DNA of 64,000 nt. Origin: UBA2767 sp965228625 (GTDB lineage: Bacteria; Pseudomonadota; Alphaproteobacteria; Rhizobiales; Methyloligellaceae). The stretch's first letter is position 1; each line of letters begins with the position of its first letter. The notes beneath the pieces are model-generated. The model was given only the letters and a program-made list of their open reading frames with translations, searched no databases and was not told the DNA's origin. Made by a program: the position numbers and the translations under genes. The stretch spans positions 3,534,001 through 3,598,000 of the forward strand of contig OZ245829.1 of NCBI GenBank assembly GCA_965228625.1. The letters are read 5' to 3'. Below are positions 52,551 through 61,773 of this stretch, in pieces.

Positions 52551-53075
52551 CTAGAGCGTCGCAATGAACTCGTCGTACGGCTTGTTGTTCTTTGTCAGCA
52601 GATCGCCGACCAGGCCGGAGGAGGCGGAGAGGCCGTCCTTTCGGTTGGCGTGCCGCTGCTCTTCGTCGAGGAGATCCTTGTAGAGGGGAATGATCGTGTT
52701 CTCGATGATCTTGCGGTCGGGCACGCGGCGGTTGGAGTGGTAACCGACGATAGTGCCGGCGCCGTCCCGGCTCGGCGTCACGTGGGCCTGAACCCAGTAG
52801 TGGTCGCCGTTCTTTGCCCGGTTGACGACATAGGCGAAGATCTCCTGGCCGTCCTGGATCGTGTCCCACAGGAGCTTGAAGATGCACCGCGGCATGTCCG
52901 GGTGACGGATCATGCTGTGCGGTTGCCCGAGGCACTCCTGCTCCGTGTATCCGGCGATGTTCAGAAAGACGTCGTTGCAGTAGGTGATGTGTCCCTTGAG
53001 ATCGGTCTTGCTGACGATGATCTCATCGTCATCGAAAAACCGTTCCACACCCGTCACCGTCAGGTCTCGCGCCAT
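52551..53075 (-). CDS. PAS-domain sensor, Aer-like
   Basis: A 174-residue soluble PAS protein: FDDDEIIVSKTDLKGHITYCNDVFLNIAGYTEQECLGQPHSMIRHPDMPRCIFKLLWDTI is the Aer-type PAS, which usually binds FAD to sense redox or oxygen. It is followed by VNRAKNGDHYWVQAHVTPSRDGAGTIVGYHSNRRVPDR. About 45 residues of helix follow the PAS (IENTIIPLYKDLLDEEQRHANRKDG). It lies just upstream of the MCP gene, in the order PAS then signalling module found within single Aer-type proteins. ATG at 53075 has GGAG seven bases upstream. Confidence 0.9.
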   Translation of the reverse strand: MARDLTVTGVERFFDDDEIIVSKTDLKGHITYCNDVFLNIAGYTEQECLGQPHSMIRHPDMPRCIFKLLWDTIQDGQEIFAYVVNRAKNGDHYWVQAHVTPSRDGAGTIVGYHSNRRVPDRKIIENTIIPLYKDLLDEEQRHANRKDGLSASSGLVGDLLTKNNKPYDEFIATL

Positions 53076-53337
53076 GGCCAATCTCCACCTTCAGCTCGTC
53101 CGTTGCACCAATCGCAAGCCGCACCGGCATTTGGCGGGCCGAATCGGTTGCATCTATAGCTAAACACACCTTATGCGTGCACTGGTTAACAAGCTGTCGC
53201 ATCGGGGAGGGAGTGCGCGCCGCCGACGCGGCACATTGGCCTCACACACCTTTTATCCGCCGTTGTTTGCGCGCCTGCGATGTGCGCCGTAGTGTGCCGG
53301 TTCGGGAACTCTCGTAAATCGCCGGACGCTCACGCCC

Positions 53338-55608
53338 ATGATGTATCCTCTGCGCCATGTCCTCGCTGTCATGCTCATTCTCGTTGTCGGCCTGCCCGAG
53401 GCGCTTGCCGTGAGCTCGGGAGAGAAAGAGGGCCGGGAGCCGAACAGGCTGCTCAGTGAGGCATCGCCTTATCTGCGCCAGCACGCCTACAACCCCATTG
53501 ACTGGTACCCGTGGGGCGAGGAGGCGTTCCGGAAGGCGCGCGAGGAAAACAAGCCGATATTCCTGTCGGTCGGTTACTCCACGTGTCACTGGTGCCACGT
53601 GATGGAGCGTGAGAGTTTCCAGGACGAGAAGATCGCCGAGATCCTCAATTCAAGCTTCGTGTCGATCAAGGTCGACCGGGAGCGGCGTCCGGACGTCGAC
53701 GAAACCTACATGCTGGCGACCCAGCTCATAACGGGGCGCGGCGGCTGGCCGAACACGGTGTTCATGACACCCGAGCTCAAGCCGTTCTACGGCGGCACCT
53801 ATTTCCCGCCGGACGATTTCAAGGCACTGCTCATTCAGGCATCCGGGCTTTGGACGCGGCAACAGCGCGAGCTGGAGAACGACGCGCACGGCGTGGCCGA
53901 ACGGATCAACACCATCATGACACGCCGCGTGGAGGCGGCGGAGATCACCCCGGACGTTCTTGCCAAGGCGGCCGACGCCATCATGGCGGAGTACGATCTG
54001 GTCTATGGCGGGTTCGGCGATGCGCCGAAGTTCCCCCAGGAGCCTGTCCTCCTGTTCCTGCTCCGCAAGGCAGAAAAGGACGGACGGAACGATCTCCTCG
54101 ATGCGGCGGCCTATACGCTGGAATCGATTCTCAACGGCGGCATACAGGACCAGGCGGGCGGCGGCTTTCACCGTTACTCGGTCGATCCGAGATGGCTGGT
54201 GCCGCATTTCGAGAAAATGCTTTACAATCAGGCGCTTCTCACAAAAGCACTGGTGCGCGCCTACCGTTTGACAGGCAACGAACGGTTTGCCGCCGCGATC
54301 CGCCGGACGCTCGACTACGTGCTCGCCGACATGACGGCGCCGGATGGCGGGTTCTATTCCGCGCGCGATGCGGACAGCGGCGAGGAGGAAGGCACGTTCT
54401 ACGTCTGGAACAACGAGCAACTGGAACAGGCGCTGTCCGCGGACGACGCAGCTTTCGCCGAGACGGTCTTCGGTGTGACGCTTGAAGGAAACTTCGAGGG
54501 CGGTGCGACGGTCCTGCACTTCGCCAAGCCGCCGGATAAGCTCGCCAAGCAATTGGGGATGAACCGGGCCGAGTTCGATGCGCGCGTCGATGACATCCGG
54601 GACAAACTCGCCAAGGCGCGCGCCAGCCGCGAGGCGCCGCTCCGCGATGAAAAGGTCGTCACGTCGTGGAACGGCATGATGATCATGGCGTTCGCGGAAG
54701 CCGCCGCGGAGCTTGATGAGCCCCGCTACCGGGATGCAGCGGTCAAGGCGGGAGCCTTCATGTGGGAGAGACTGCGTGTCGACGGCGAACTGAAGCGTAC
54801 CTACTTTGAAGGCAAGGCGGAATTGCAAGGGCAGCAGGAAGACCACGCCTTCGGTGCCCTCGGATTCATCGCGCTGCACGATCTGACCGGAGACAAGACC
54901 TGGCTTTCGCACGCGGAGACCCTGATTGCCGAGATGGTGAAGAAGTTCCGCGACGAGGAGGCGGGGGACTATTTCATGACCGCCTCGGCCAACACCTTCT
55001 CCAAGGTGAAAGCGCGCAGCGACGCGGGTACGCCGTCCGGTAACGGCGCCGCTCTGGAGGCGTTCGCAAAGCTTGCCCAGCGCACCTCGAGCCCTGACCA
55101 CCGGATCAACGGCGAGGCGCTCCTCGCGGCAGTCTCCGGCATTGCCGTCAGGTCGCCGCAGGGCAACGCCTACTCCCTGCTGGCCGCGGACGAACTGCTG
55201 CGCGGCGGTGCCGGACCGCGTCAGTTCCTTTCAAAGGGCGTCATCGACGTGCGCGCCGTGTACGATTCGGCGACGCGCGAGGTTTCGGTGAAGGTCAAGC
55301 TGGCGGATGGGTGGCATATCAATTCCAACACGCCGCTGGAGGACTTCTTCGTTCCGACCGAGCTCTCGGTCGACGGGACAGATGACGCGAAGATCGTGTA
55401 CCCTGCGCATGAGACGCAAAAGCTCGGATTCCATGACAAGGATCTCGCCCTTTACGAGGGCGATGTCGAGCTGAAGGCGGGCCTCGCAAAGATGCCGGAG
55501 AAAGCGGTGACGGTGAAGCTTCAGATTCAGGCCTGTTCCGACAAGGTTTGTCTGGAGCCGGAGACAGCCCTGTTGCGGGTTCCGGTGCACGGAAAGCCCG
55601 CCGGCTGA
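53338..55608 (+). CDS. Exported DUF255 thioredoxin-like protein fused to DsbD-type domain
   Basis: A 756-residue protein: N-terminal signal peptide (PLRHVLAVMLILVVGLPEALA, about 25 residues), DUF255 thioredoxin-like domain (about 35-200) with the redox pair in STCHWCHVMERESF (C83, C86), a glycosidase-like six-hairpin toroid (about 215-600) as in YyaL/SPATA20, and a C-terminal domain (about 625-752) resembling the N-terminal domain of DsbD, with Cys in QACSDKVCLEPE (C733, C738). Most YyaL proteins are cytoplasmic and lack the last domain. Together the signal peptide and DsbD-like domain suggest periplasmic thiol-disulfide exchange. The start is weakly supported. Confidence 0.9.
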   Translation: MMYPLRHVLAVMLILVVGLPEALAVSSGEKEGREPNRLLSEASPYLRQHAYNPIDWYPWGEEAFRKAREENKPIFLSVGYSTCHWCHVMERESFQDEKIAEILNSSFVSIKVDRERRPDVDETYMLATQLITGRGGWPNTVFMTPELKPFYGGTYFPPDDFKALLIQASGLWTRQQRELENDAHGVAERINTIMTRRVEAAEITPDVLAKAADAIMAEYDLVYGGFGDAPKFPQEPVLLFLLRKAEKDGRNDLLDAAAYTLESILNGGIQDQAGGGFHRYSVDPRWLVPHFEKMLYNQALLTKALVRAYRLTGNERFAAAIRRTLDYVLADMTAPDGGFYSARDADSGEEEGTFYVWNNEQLEQALSADDAAFAETVFGVTLEGNFEGGATVLHFAKPPDKLAKQLGMNRAEFDARVDDIRDKLAKARASREAPLRDEKVVTSWNGMMIMAFAEAAAELDEPRYRDAAVKAGAFMWERLRVDGELKRTYFEGKAELQGQQEDHAFGALGFIALHDLTGDKTWLSHAETLIAEMVKKFRDEEAGDYFMTASANTFSKVKARSDAGTPSGNGAALEAFAKLAQRTSSPDHRINGEALLAAVSGIAVRSPQGNAYSLLAADELLRGGAGPRQFLSKGVIDVRAVYDSATREVSVKVKLADGWHINSNTPLEDFFVPTELSVDGTDDAKIVYPAHETQKLGFHDKDLALYEGDVELKAGLAKMPEKAVTVKLQIQACSDKVCLEPETALLRVPVHGKPAG

Positions 55609-55701
55609 CCGTCCTTGTGCTTTCGCCCTGACATTGTCGTCTGATTGACGCTACCCTCCTGTCCGATTTGGTCGAAGAGGCTCTATTGTAGGGAGGAATT
55701 C

Positions 55702-56136
55702 ATGCGTGTCTTCGCCTGTGCAGTTCTTGTCGTGTTGATGTTCGCGGGGCCTGTATCGGCCCTCTCGCCCCATCATGACTACAAGCGAGTCGAGAAAGTC
55801 TTCGCCGGCAACAAAACGGCCGTCGGCGAGACGATCCGCTATCCCAACGGGGAGCCCGTCGACATCCGGTCGTTCATCGTAACGCTCAGACCCGGCGAGA
55901 CGACCGGATGGCACAAGCATGGCGTACCGACGTTCGGCTACATCCTTTCGGGGCAGGCAACCGTCGATTACGGCGAGAAGGGCAAGCGAACCTACAAGGC
56001 GGGCGAGGGCTTCGTCGACGCGATGAACTGGTGGCACAACGGCATGAACGAAGGAGATGAACCGGTGCGGATCCTGGTCGTCTTCATGGGGGCGAAAGGT
56101 GCCGAGGCCGTGATCCACAAACCAAAGGCCCGGTGA
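55702..56136 (+). CDS. Exported cupin-domain protein
   Basis: A 144-residue periplasmic single-domain cupin. The signal peptide is RVFACAVLVVLMFAGPVSA. The cupin has motif 1 LRPGETTGWHKHGVPTFGYILSGQATVDYGEKG, containing the HxH pair and Glu-equivalent metal region, and motif 2 GEGFVDAMNWWHNGMNEGDEPVRILVVFMG with a further His. It should bind one metal ion. It could be an isomerase, dioxygenase or binding protein; the substrate is not known. GGGAGGAATTC precedes the ATG. Confidence 0.88.
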   Translation: MRVFACAVLVVLMFAGPVSALSPHHDYKRVEKVFAGNKTAVGETIRYPNGEPVDIRSFIVTLRPGETTGWHKHGVPTFGYILSGQATVDYGEKGKRTYKAGEGFVDAMNWWHNGMNEGDEPVRILVVFMGAKGAEAVIHKPKAR

Positions 56137-56161
56137 GTGCGCCGAATTGATCGAAAACGCT

Positions 56162-56455
56162 CTAGCTCTTTTCGCCCGCCGTCGTCTTCCGGCCTTTTGA
56201 AGCCTCGTCGGATTCCGTCTTTCCGGGCAACGGTTTCCCGGAGACACCCGTCGGCAGGGCTTCGAGGGGCATGTCTTCCGTCTTGGATGTGTCTGCTCCC
56301 GGCTTGAAGACCGAGAGCCAGAAATCGTGCATCGCCAGGGCGACGATCAAGGTGGTGACGACGATGAGATCGGGCTCGGCGACGAATCCGATGACCACGC
56401 CGAGGAACGCGACGAGCCCCGCCATGGCGACAAGGACGAGAATTTTATCGAGCAT
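56162..56455 (-). CDS. Small two-helix membrane protein, hypothetical
   Basis: A 97-residue protein. Two hydrophobic segments (LDKILVLVAMAGLVAFLGVVIGFVAEPDLIVVTTLIVALAMHDFW) are followed by a hydrophilic tail rich in Lys, Glu, Ser and Thr (KPGADTSKTEDMPLEALPTG and onward). I recognise no family. Its ATG shares one base with the amidase stop at 56455, so it is translated with the amidase; a role in anchoring or in the TRAP system is speculative. Confidence 0.7.
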   Translation of the reverse strand: MLDKILVLVAMAGLVAFLGVVIGFVAEPDLIVVTTLIVALAMHDFWLSVFKPGADTSKTEDMPLEALPTGVSGKPLPGKTESDEASKGRKTTAGEKS

Positions 56456-57864
56456 CAGCCTGTTCCTGCTTTCTCATCATTGCCATCTTCGTCCGCGGCG
56501 AGGTGTCGGGTCAACCAGTTGGCGTTGCGCAACAGCCTGGCATCATCAAAGCGCGGGCCGACGAGTTGCACGCCGAAAGGCAGCCCGTCCGCCTCGAGCA
56601 GCGGTACTGTCACGCACGGCACGCCAAGATAGGTCCAAAGCGCGTTGAAGATCGGATTGCCGGTGGTCTCAAGGCCCTTCGGCGCCGGTCCGGGCGATGC
56701 CGGCGTCAAAATCGCGTCGTAGCGCTCGAACACCTCTTCCAGCCCCGCATACAGTGCCTCGCGCACGTCCAGCGCGGTGTTGTAGTCCACTGCCGAAATG
56801 TCCTTTCCTTCGACGATGCGTTCCGCGAGGCGCTTGCTGATCGCGCCGGGAGCCTTGGCCAGAATGGGTCCGTAGAACTTGGCAACGTCGGCTGTCTGGA
56901 TGAGCTTTTGCATGGTGAGCCCGGCATCGAACGCCGATGGCAGATCCACCGCGTCACATTGCTCACCCAATGCCTCCGCCAGTTCGGAGAACGCGTCCTT
57001 CGTGACCTCTTCCGCAAACTCGTTCCAGGGCGGTGACTTGACGAAAGCGAACACCGGATCGACGGGTGGCTCCTGAAGCGCGACTTCGCGCAAGCGCGTG
57101 CGGCTGCGCGGACGCATCCACGTGTCGCGCGGGTCGTACGCGGTCAGACAATCGGCGATCAGTGCGGTGTCCTCAAGTGTCCGGCCGAAGACCCCGATGG
57201 TGTCGAGCGGCGGCGCCTGCATCAGAACGCCGGTCCTTGAAATCAGGCCATGCGTCGGCTTGAAACCGTATACGCCGCAGAACGAAGCCGGACGAATGAC
57301 CGAACCTCCGGTTTGCGTGCCCACCGCCACCGGCACCATATGGTCCGCGACGGCCGCCGCCGAGCCGCTCGACGACCCGCCCGGCGTATGCTCCGGATTC
57401 CTGGGGTGGCGGGTGCGGTTCGGGTGAAACACCGCCAGCTCGGTGGTTACCGTCTTGCCGAGAATGATGGCCCCGGCATCGCGCAACGCGCTCACCAGCA
57501 CCGCATCGTCTCCCGGCTGCCGCCCGGCATGTGCCGGCGTGCCGTTCTCGGTCGGAAAGTCGCTGGTGTCGATAATGTCCTTGATGCCCACCGGTACGCC
57601 GTGGAGCGGACCGGTGGCAGGATCTTGCGCGCGCCGCTCGTCCGCAGCCCGTGCCTGCTCGAGCGCATAGGCCGGATCGAGGTGTTCCCAGGCCATAACC
57701 GTGTCGTCGCGCTCGGCGATGCGGGCAAGGCAGGCTTCCACGAGCATAACGGACGTGATCTCGCCTTTTTCAATGCGCGCCGCCGCATCCGCTGCGGTCA
57801 ATTCGGTCAAAAAGCGAATCTGTTCCGGTTCCATTGCGTCTGCTCGCAGTGCGCTAGCGTCCAT
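56455..57864 (-). CDS. Amidase signature family protein linked to a TRAP transporter
   Basis: Third amidase of the window, 469 residues, with the triad Lys in VPVGIKDI, the signature block PGGSSSGSAAAVADHM and the nucleophile Ser in TGGSVIRPASFCGVYGFKPTHGL. It is not especially close to the tandem pair at 15477-18349. The start at 57864 is chosen because GGAGG lies seven bases upstream; it overlaps the TRAP large-permease stop by 11 bp. Position at the end of a TRAP operon makes it the likely first enzyme acting on the imported substrate. Confidence 0.92.
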   Translation of the reverse strand: MDASALRADAMEPEQIRFLTELTAADAAARIEKGEITSVMLVEACLARIAERDDTVMAWEHLDPAYALEQARAADERRAQDPATGPLHGVPVGIKDIIDTSDFPTENGTPAHAGRQPGDDAVLVSALRDAGAIILGKTVTTELAVFHPNRTRHPRNPEHTPGGSSSGSAAAVADHMVPVAVGTQTGGSVIRPASFCGVYGFKPTHGLISRTGVLMQAPPLDTIGVFGRTLEDTALIADCLTAYDPRDTWMRPRSRTRLREVALQEPPVDPVFAFVKSPPWNEFAEEVTKDAFSELAEALGEQCDAVDLPSAFDAGLTMQKLIQTADVAKFYGPILAKAPGAISKRLAERIVEGKDISAVDYNTALDVREALYAGLEEVFERYDAILTPASPGPAPKGLETTGNPIFNALWTYLGVPCVTVPLLEADGLPFGVQLVGPRFDDARLLRNANWLTRHLAADEDGNDEKAGTG

Positions 57865-59935
57865 AGATCGCCTCCGGCAACCACAGCGCAATGCCCGGGA
57901 ACGTATACAGCAGTACCATGGACAGGAAGATCATCGACAAGAACGGCAAGACCCCCTTGAAGATGTCCATCAACTGAACATGCGGGGGCGCCACCCCCTT
58001 GAGATAGTATGCCGCCATCGCCATGGGCGGTGTCAGGAACGATGTCTGGAGATTGAGCGCAACAAGGATGCCGAAGAACAGCGGATCGACGCCGAAATGC
58101 GGCAGCATGGGCAGGAAGATCGGAACGAAGATGATGATAATTTCCGACCACTCGAGCGGCCAGCCGAGGAGAAAGATGATGAATTGCGCCAGGATCAGGA
58201 ACATCACGGGGGAAAGATCGAGCGACAGAACGAAATGCTCGATCAGCTTCTCTCCGCCGAGATAGGAGAACACGGACGAAAACGTCCATGAGCCGACGAA
58301 TAGCCAGCACACCATCGCCGACGTGCGCACCGTCAGATAGATCGATTCCCGCAGGCGCTCCTGGTCATTGACCCTCCACGCCGTATAGGCGGCGAGCCCG
58401 AGAAACAGCCCGATCTCGAAGGCGAGGGGGTTGAACTCGTGATCGGCGAAGCGGGCGTTGAGGCCGAGCACCGTGAACATCAGGGTGTAGACCAAGGCAC
58501 CGATCAGGCCGAAAACCGCGCCCTTTCCGGCGAAGGCATAGACGCGTTGCAGCGCGCGCGCATTCGGCCACAGCCAGGCGGAAAATGCGGACGCGCCGGC
58601 GGTGCGCCAGAAGTAAAACGCGATCGTCGCAATCAGAGCAATGAACACGACGGGGCCAGCACCGGTCTCGTCGATGTCCGGGATGGCAAGGCCGGTTGAG
58701 ACATTGATCAGCCCCTTCACGATCGTGAAGAGAACAGCGACAGCCGCGGCAGAGAACCCGGCCGAGCCGATCATGATCACGTAACCGAGCAGTTCACGCT
58801 GCAGGGCCGGGGCGCTCCGGCTGAGCACCGTGAACAGTGCCACCAGTCCAAGGCCAATGCCGGGGATGATCAGGAAGCCGGGCTCTTCGGGCAGCTTGTA
58901 GCCGAAGAACACTTCGGACGACTTGTGAATGGCAATGTAGAGCGCCGTAATGACGAGGGTGGCGATACCTCCCTGTCCGAGCGCGAAGAGCCAGCCCTCA
59001 TAGGGGTTCTCCGGTGCGTCGGTCCATTCGGGTTTGACGGTGCCTTGCGCCATGCCGCCGAGGCGGTAGCTGATCGCCAGGACCATACCGCCCAGTGCGC
59101 CCATGGACGCAGCTTCGGAAGGCGTCGCCAGACCCATGAGAATGGCGCCGAGAACGGAGAATATCAGGAAGGCAAGCGGGAAGAACGAGGTCGCCATCAT
59201 GATCGCGACCTCCTTGCCGGTGACATCCGGAATATCTTCCGCACGGGGTTTCGGTGCGATCGCCGGGTTCATCAACGCCCGGCCCATCACATAGACGATG
59301 TAGAGGCCGGCGAGCATGAAGCCGGGAAAGATGGCGCCTGCGTACAGCTTCACCACCGACACGTTGGAAGTCGCCGAATAGACGATCAGCATAATGCTCG
59401 GTGGGATCAGAATGCCGAGGCAGCCGCCGGCGCAGATCACGCCTGATGCGAAGCTCGTGTCGTACCGCGCTTTCAGCATGGCGGGAAACGCCAGCAGTCC
59501 CATCAGTGTCACGACGGCACCGATGATGCCTGTCGCGGTCGCGAACATGGCGCATGTCGCCAGCGCCGCGATCGCCATGGAACCGGGCATGCGCCTGGTC
59601 GCGATATAAAGCGTGTAGAACAGCCGATCGACGATGTTGGCCCGCTCGACGATGTACCCCATGAACAGGAACAGCGGCACCGCGGTCAGGACGTCATTGG
59701 CCATGACCGAGTAGGTCTGATTGACCAGAAGATCGAAGATGCGGTTGTTCAACAGGGCATCGAGCGTTTCGCCAAGCCCGTCGGCCTTCAGCAGCCCCAT
59801 GCGTTCGGGATCCCAATAGGCGTAGTAGCCGAACATGACCCCCATGGCGACGAGGGTGAAGCAGATCGGAAAGCCCAGGAGGATCGTGAGAATGAAGATG
59901 CCGAGCATAAAGACGGCGACTTGAGGATCGGTCAT
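57854..59935 (-). CDS. TRAP transporter large permease with long central insertion
   Basis: DctM-type permease of 693 residues, compared with about 430 in standard DctM. It begins VAVFMLGIFILTILLGFPICFTLVAMGVMFGYY and has the family blocks LTAVPLFLFMGYIVERANIVDRLFYTLY, GVICAGGCLGILIPPSIMLIVYSA and, near the end, PLEWSEIIIIFVPIFLPMLPHFGVDPLFFGILVALNLQTSFLTPPMAMAAYYLKGV. Between about residues 300 and 525 there is an insertion with several extra hydrophobic helices. ATG overlaps the small-permease stop (ATGA), and GGAGG lies 11 bases upstream. Confidence 0.93.
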   Translation of the reverse strand: MTDPQVAVFMLGIFILTILLGFPICFTLVAMGVMFGYYAYWDPERMGLLKADGLGETLDALLNNRIFDLLVNQTYSVMANDVLTAVPLFLFMGYIVERANIVDRLFYTLYIATRRMPGSMAIAALATCAMFATATGIIGAVVTLMGLLAFPAMLKARYDTSFASGVICAGGCLGILIPPSIMLIVYSATSNVSVVKLYAGAIFPGFMLAGLYIVYVMGRALMNPAIAPKPRAEDIPDVTGKEVAIMMATSFFPLAFLIFSVLGAILMGLATPSEAASMGALGGMVLAISYRLGGMAQGTVKPEWTDAPENPYEGWLFALGQGGIATLVITALYIAIHKSSEVFFGYKLPEEPGFLIIPGIGLGLVALFTVLSRSAPALQRELLGYVIMIGSAGFSAAAVAVLFTIVKGLINVSTGLAIPDIDETGAGPVVFIALIATIAFYFWRTAGASAFSAWLWPNARALQRVYAFAGKGAVFGLIGALVYTLMFTVLGLNARFADHEFNPLAFEIGLFLGLAAYTAWRVNDQERLRESIYLTVRTSAMVCWLFVGSWTFSSVFSYLGGEKLIEHFVLSLDLSPVMFLILAQFIIFLLGWPLEWSEIIIIFVPIFLPMLPHFGVDPLFFGILVALNLQTSFLTPPMAMAAYYLKGVAPPHVQLMDIFKGVLPFLSMIFLSMVLLYTFPGIALWLPEAIYGR

Positions 59936-60558
59936 TTGCCCTTCCTCCCGCTCGTCAGCCCGAATTCTTCTTCGGTGACGGCCTCGTCCTCCGCCTGGTG
60001 CAGAAGCATCGTTTCCATCTCCTCGACGTCTTCCAGATGCGCCGGCCACTCGCCGGTCCGCATGCAGATGATGCAGCGGCACACCTGTGCGATACCCTGA
60101 ATGAAGCAGAGCGCACCGGCCACCGGAATGATCATCTTGAACTGGAAGATCGGCACGTTGGCCGGGCTCATCACGCTGACTTCCTTGTAAAACCAGGACT
60201 CGCCGGCGTAGTCCCAGCCCGCAAAAACGAGGGCCAGAATTCCAGGAAAATAGAAGATGAAATAAAGAACGAACTCGACACGTGCCTGGGTGCGCGGTTT
60301 CCACAACCGGTAGACGACGTCGCCGCGCACATGGCCGTCGCGGGACAGGGTGTAGGCCCCGGCCATCATGAACAGGGTCCCGTACATCATGTAGCTGAAG
60401 TCAAACGCCCAGGACGTCGGGTCGCGAAGCAGGTAGCGGACGAACACCTCGTACGCCATGCCGAAGGTCATGATCATGATGCACCAGGAGAAGGCCTTGC
60501 CGACCCAGGACGTAATCTGATCGATGAAATGTATTAAATTGACCAAGTTTTCCCCCAA
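59932..60558 (-). CDS. TRAP transporter small permease (DctQ type)
   Basis: A 208-residue DctQ protein with four transmembrane helices (for example WVGKAFSWCIMIMTFGMAYEVFVRYLL, ALVFAGWDYAGES region, MIIPVAGALCFIQGIAQVCRCIICM) and the family segment DPTSWAFDFSYMMYGTLFMMAGAYTLSRDGHVRGDVVYRLW. An acidic cytoplasmic tail (EDVEEMETMLLHQAEDEAVTEEEFG) follows. The start is non-ATG: TTG at 60558 or TTG five codons later after GGGGGA. It is 81 bp downstream of the binding-protein gene. Confidence 0.9.
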   Translation of the reverse strand: MGENLVNLIHFIDQITSWVGKAFSWCIMIMTFGMAYEVFVRYLLRDPTSWAFDFSYMMYGTLFMMAGAYTLSRDGHVRGDVVYRLWKPRTQARVEFVLYFIFYFPGILALVFAGWDYAGESWFYKEVSVMSPANVPIFQFKMIIPVAGALCFIQGIAQVCRCIICMRTGEWPAHLEDVEEMETMLLHQAEDEAVTEEEFGLTSGRKGK

Positions 60559-60639
60559 AAAGCCCGCGTGCCAACTTGTAAACGCGGAAGGGACGGCACC
60601 GCGAGGCGCCGTCCCGATAGTCGCAGAAATCCCGGTCGA

Positions 60640-61773
60640 CTAGAAGTCGATTTCGCCCGGGAAGTAGTGCTTGTACGCGAGTTTGTAGTCCGCCGCGTTG
60701 TTGATGTCGTAGTAGGCGACCCGCTGCGACCAGGCCTTCTGGCTTTCGACGACCTTCTTGAAGAAGGGATCCTGGTTCAGCTTCGCGAGCACCTTGTCCC
60801 ACGACGCCAGTTGAGCCTGCATGACGGCCTCAGGCGTGCGGTGCACCTTGACGCCGTCCTTGTTGAGCAGCGTTTGCAGGTCCTTCGAATAGCTGTCCAT
60901 CGCCATGCCGTAGTTGGCCGTGTTCGCGGCCTCGGCGGCATACTCCAGGATCTTCTTCTGCTCGTTCGGCAGGGAGTTGTACTTGTCCTGGTTGAAGGTG
61001 ATCTCGAAGAACTCGGCGGCCTGATGGTACGAACCCATCATGTAGTGCTTGCGCACGTCCTGGGCGCCGAACTGGCGGTCCGACGTCGGATTGTTGAATT
61101 CGAACGCCTCGATGACACCGCGCTCCAGCGCCGGAACGATCTCGCCGCCCGGAAGCTGCGTCACCTTCACGCCCATGCCCTGCATGATGTCCGTTGCCAG
61201 GCCGACCGTGCGGTATTTGAGGCCCTTCATCTGATCGACAGACTTGATTTCCTCCTGGAACCAGCCGAGCGGCTGCGTCGGCATCGGCATGCAGAAGAAG
61301 CCGACGAGATTCAGTTTCAGGATATCCTGAACCAGCTCGCGATAGAGCTCCTTGCCGCCGCCATAGTGAATCCAGGCGAGGATCTGCGAGGCATTTGCGC
61401 CGAAAACCGGCCCGGTGCCGAACAGGGACGCGGCCTTGTTCTTGCCGTACCAGTACGCGGTGACGGTGTGCGCACCGTCGAGAACGCCCTTGTGGGCGGC
61501 GTCCTGAACCTGGAACGCCTTGACGACCGCGCCTGCCGGCAGAAGGTCGATCTTCAGCCGGCCACCCGACATGCCTTCGACGCGATCGGCATACTGCTTC
61601 GCCATATCCTGGAAGATCGCCTTCGCACCCCACGAGCTCTGCATTTTCAGCGTCGTGGTCTGTGCTCTGGAAACCTGCGGAAATGCCACCGTCGCGGCTG
61701 CGGCGCCCGTCGCGACGGCGCTTCCCTTGAGGAATCTCCGGCGCGACACTTTGCTCGCTTTAGCTTTCTTCAT
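60640..61773 (-). CDS. TRAP transporter solute-binding protein (DctP family), Tat-exported
   Basis: Extracytoplasmic solute receptor of 377 residues. The N-terminus is a Tat signal (SRRRFLKGSAVATGAAAATVAFPQVSRA) cleaved at about residue 37. The family 7 core follows: LKMQSSWGAKAIFQDMAKQYADRVEGMSGGRLKIDLLPAGAVV, YGKNKAASLFGTGPVFGANASQILAWIHYGG, the ligand-contact region LKYRTVGLATDIMQGMGVKVTQLPGGEIVPALERGVIEAFEF and HQAAEFFEITFNQDKYNSLP. The conserved Arg in KYRTVG usually binds a carboxylate. It resembles DctP proteins for alpha-keto acids or similar anions. It heads the operon with the permeases and an amidase. Confidence 0.93.
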   Translation of the reverse strand: MKKAKASKVSRRRFLKGSAVATGAAAATVAFPQVSRAQTTTLKMQSSWGAKAIFQDMAKQYADRVEGMSGGRLKIDLLPAGAVVKAFQVQDAAHKGVLDGAHTVTAYWYGKNKAASLFGTGPVFGANASQILAWIHYGGGKELYRELVQDILKLNLVGFFCMPMPTQPLGWFQEEIKSVDQMKGLKYRTVGLATDIMQGMGVKVTQLPGGEIVPALERGVIEAFEFNNPTSDRQFGAQDVRKHYMMGSYHQAAEFFEITFNQDKYNSLPNEQKKILEYAAEAANTANYGMAMDSYSKDLQTLLNKDGVKVHRTPEAVMQAQLASWDKVLAKLNQDPFFKKVVESQKAWSQRVAYYDINNAADYKLAYKHYFPGEIDF

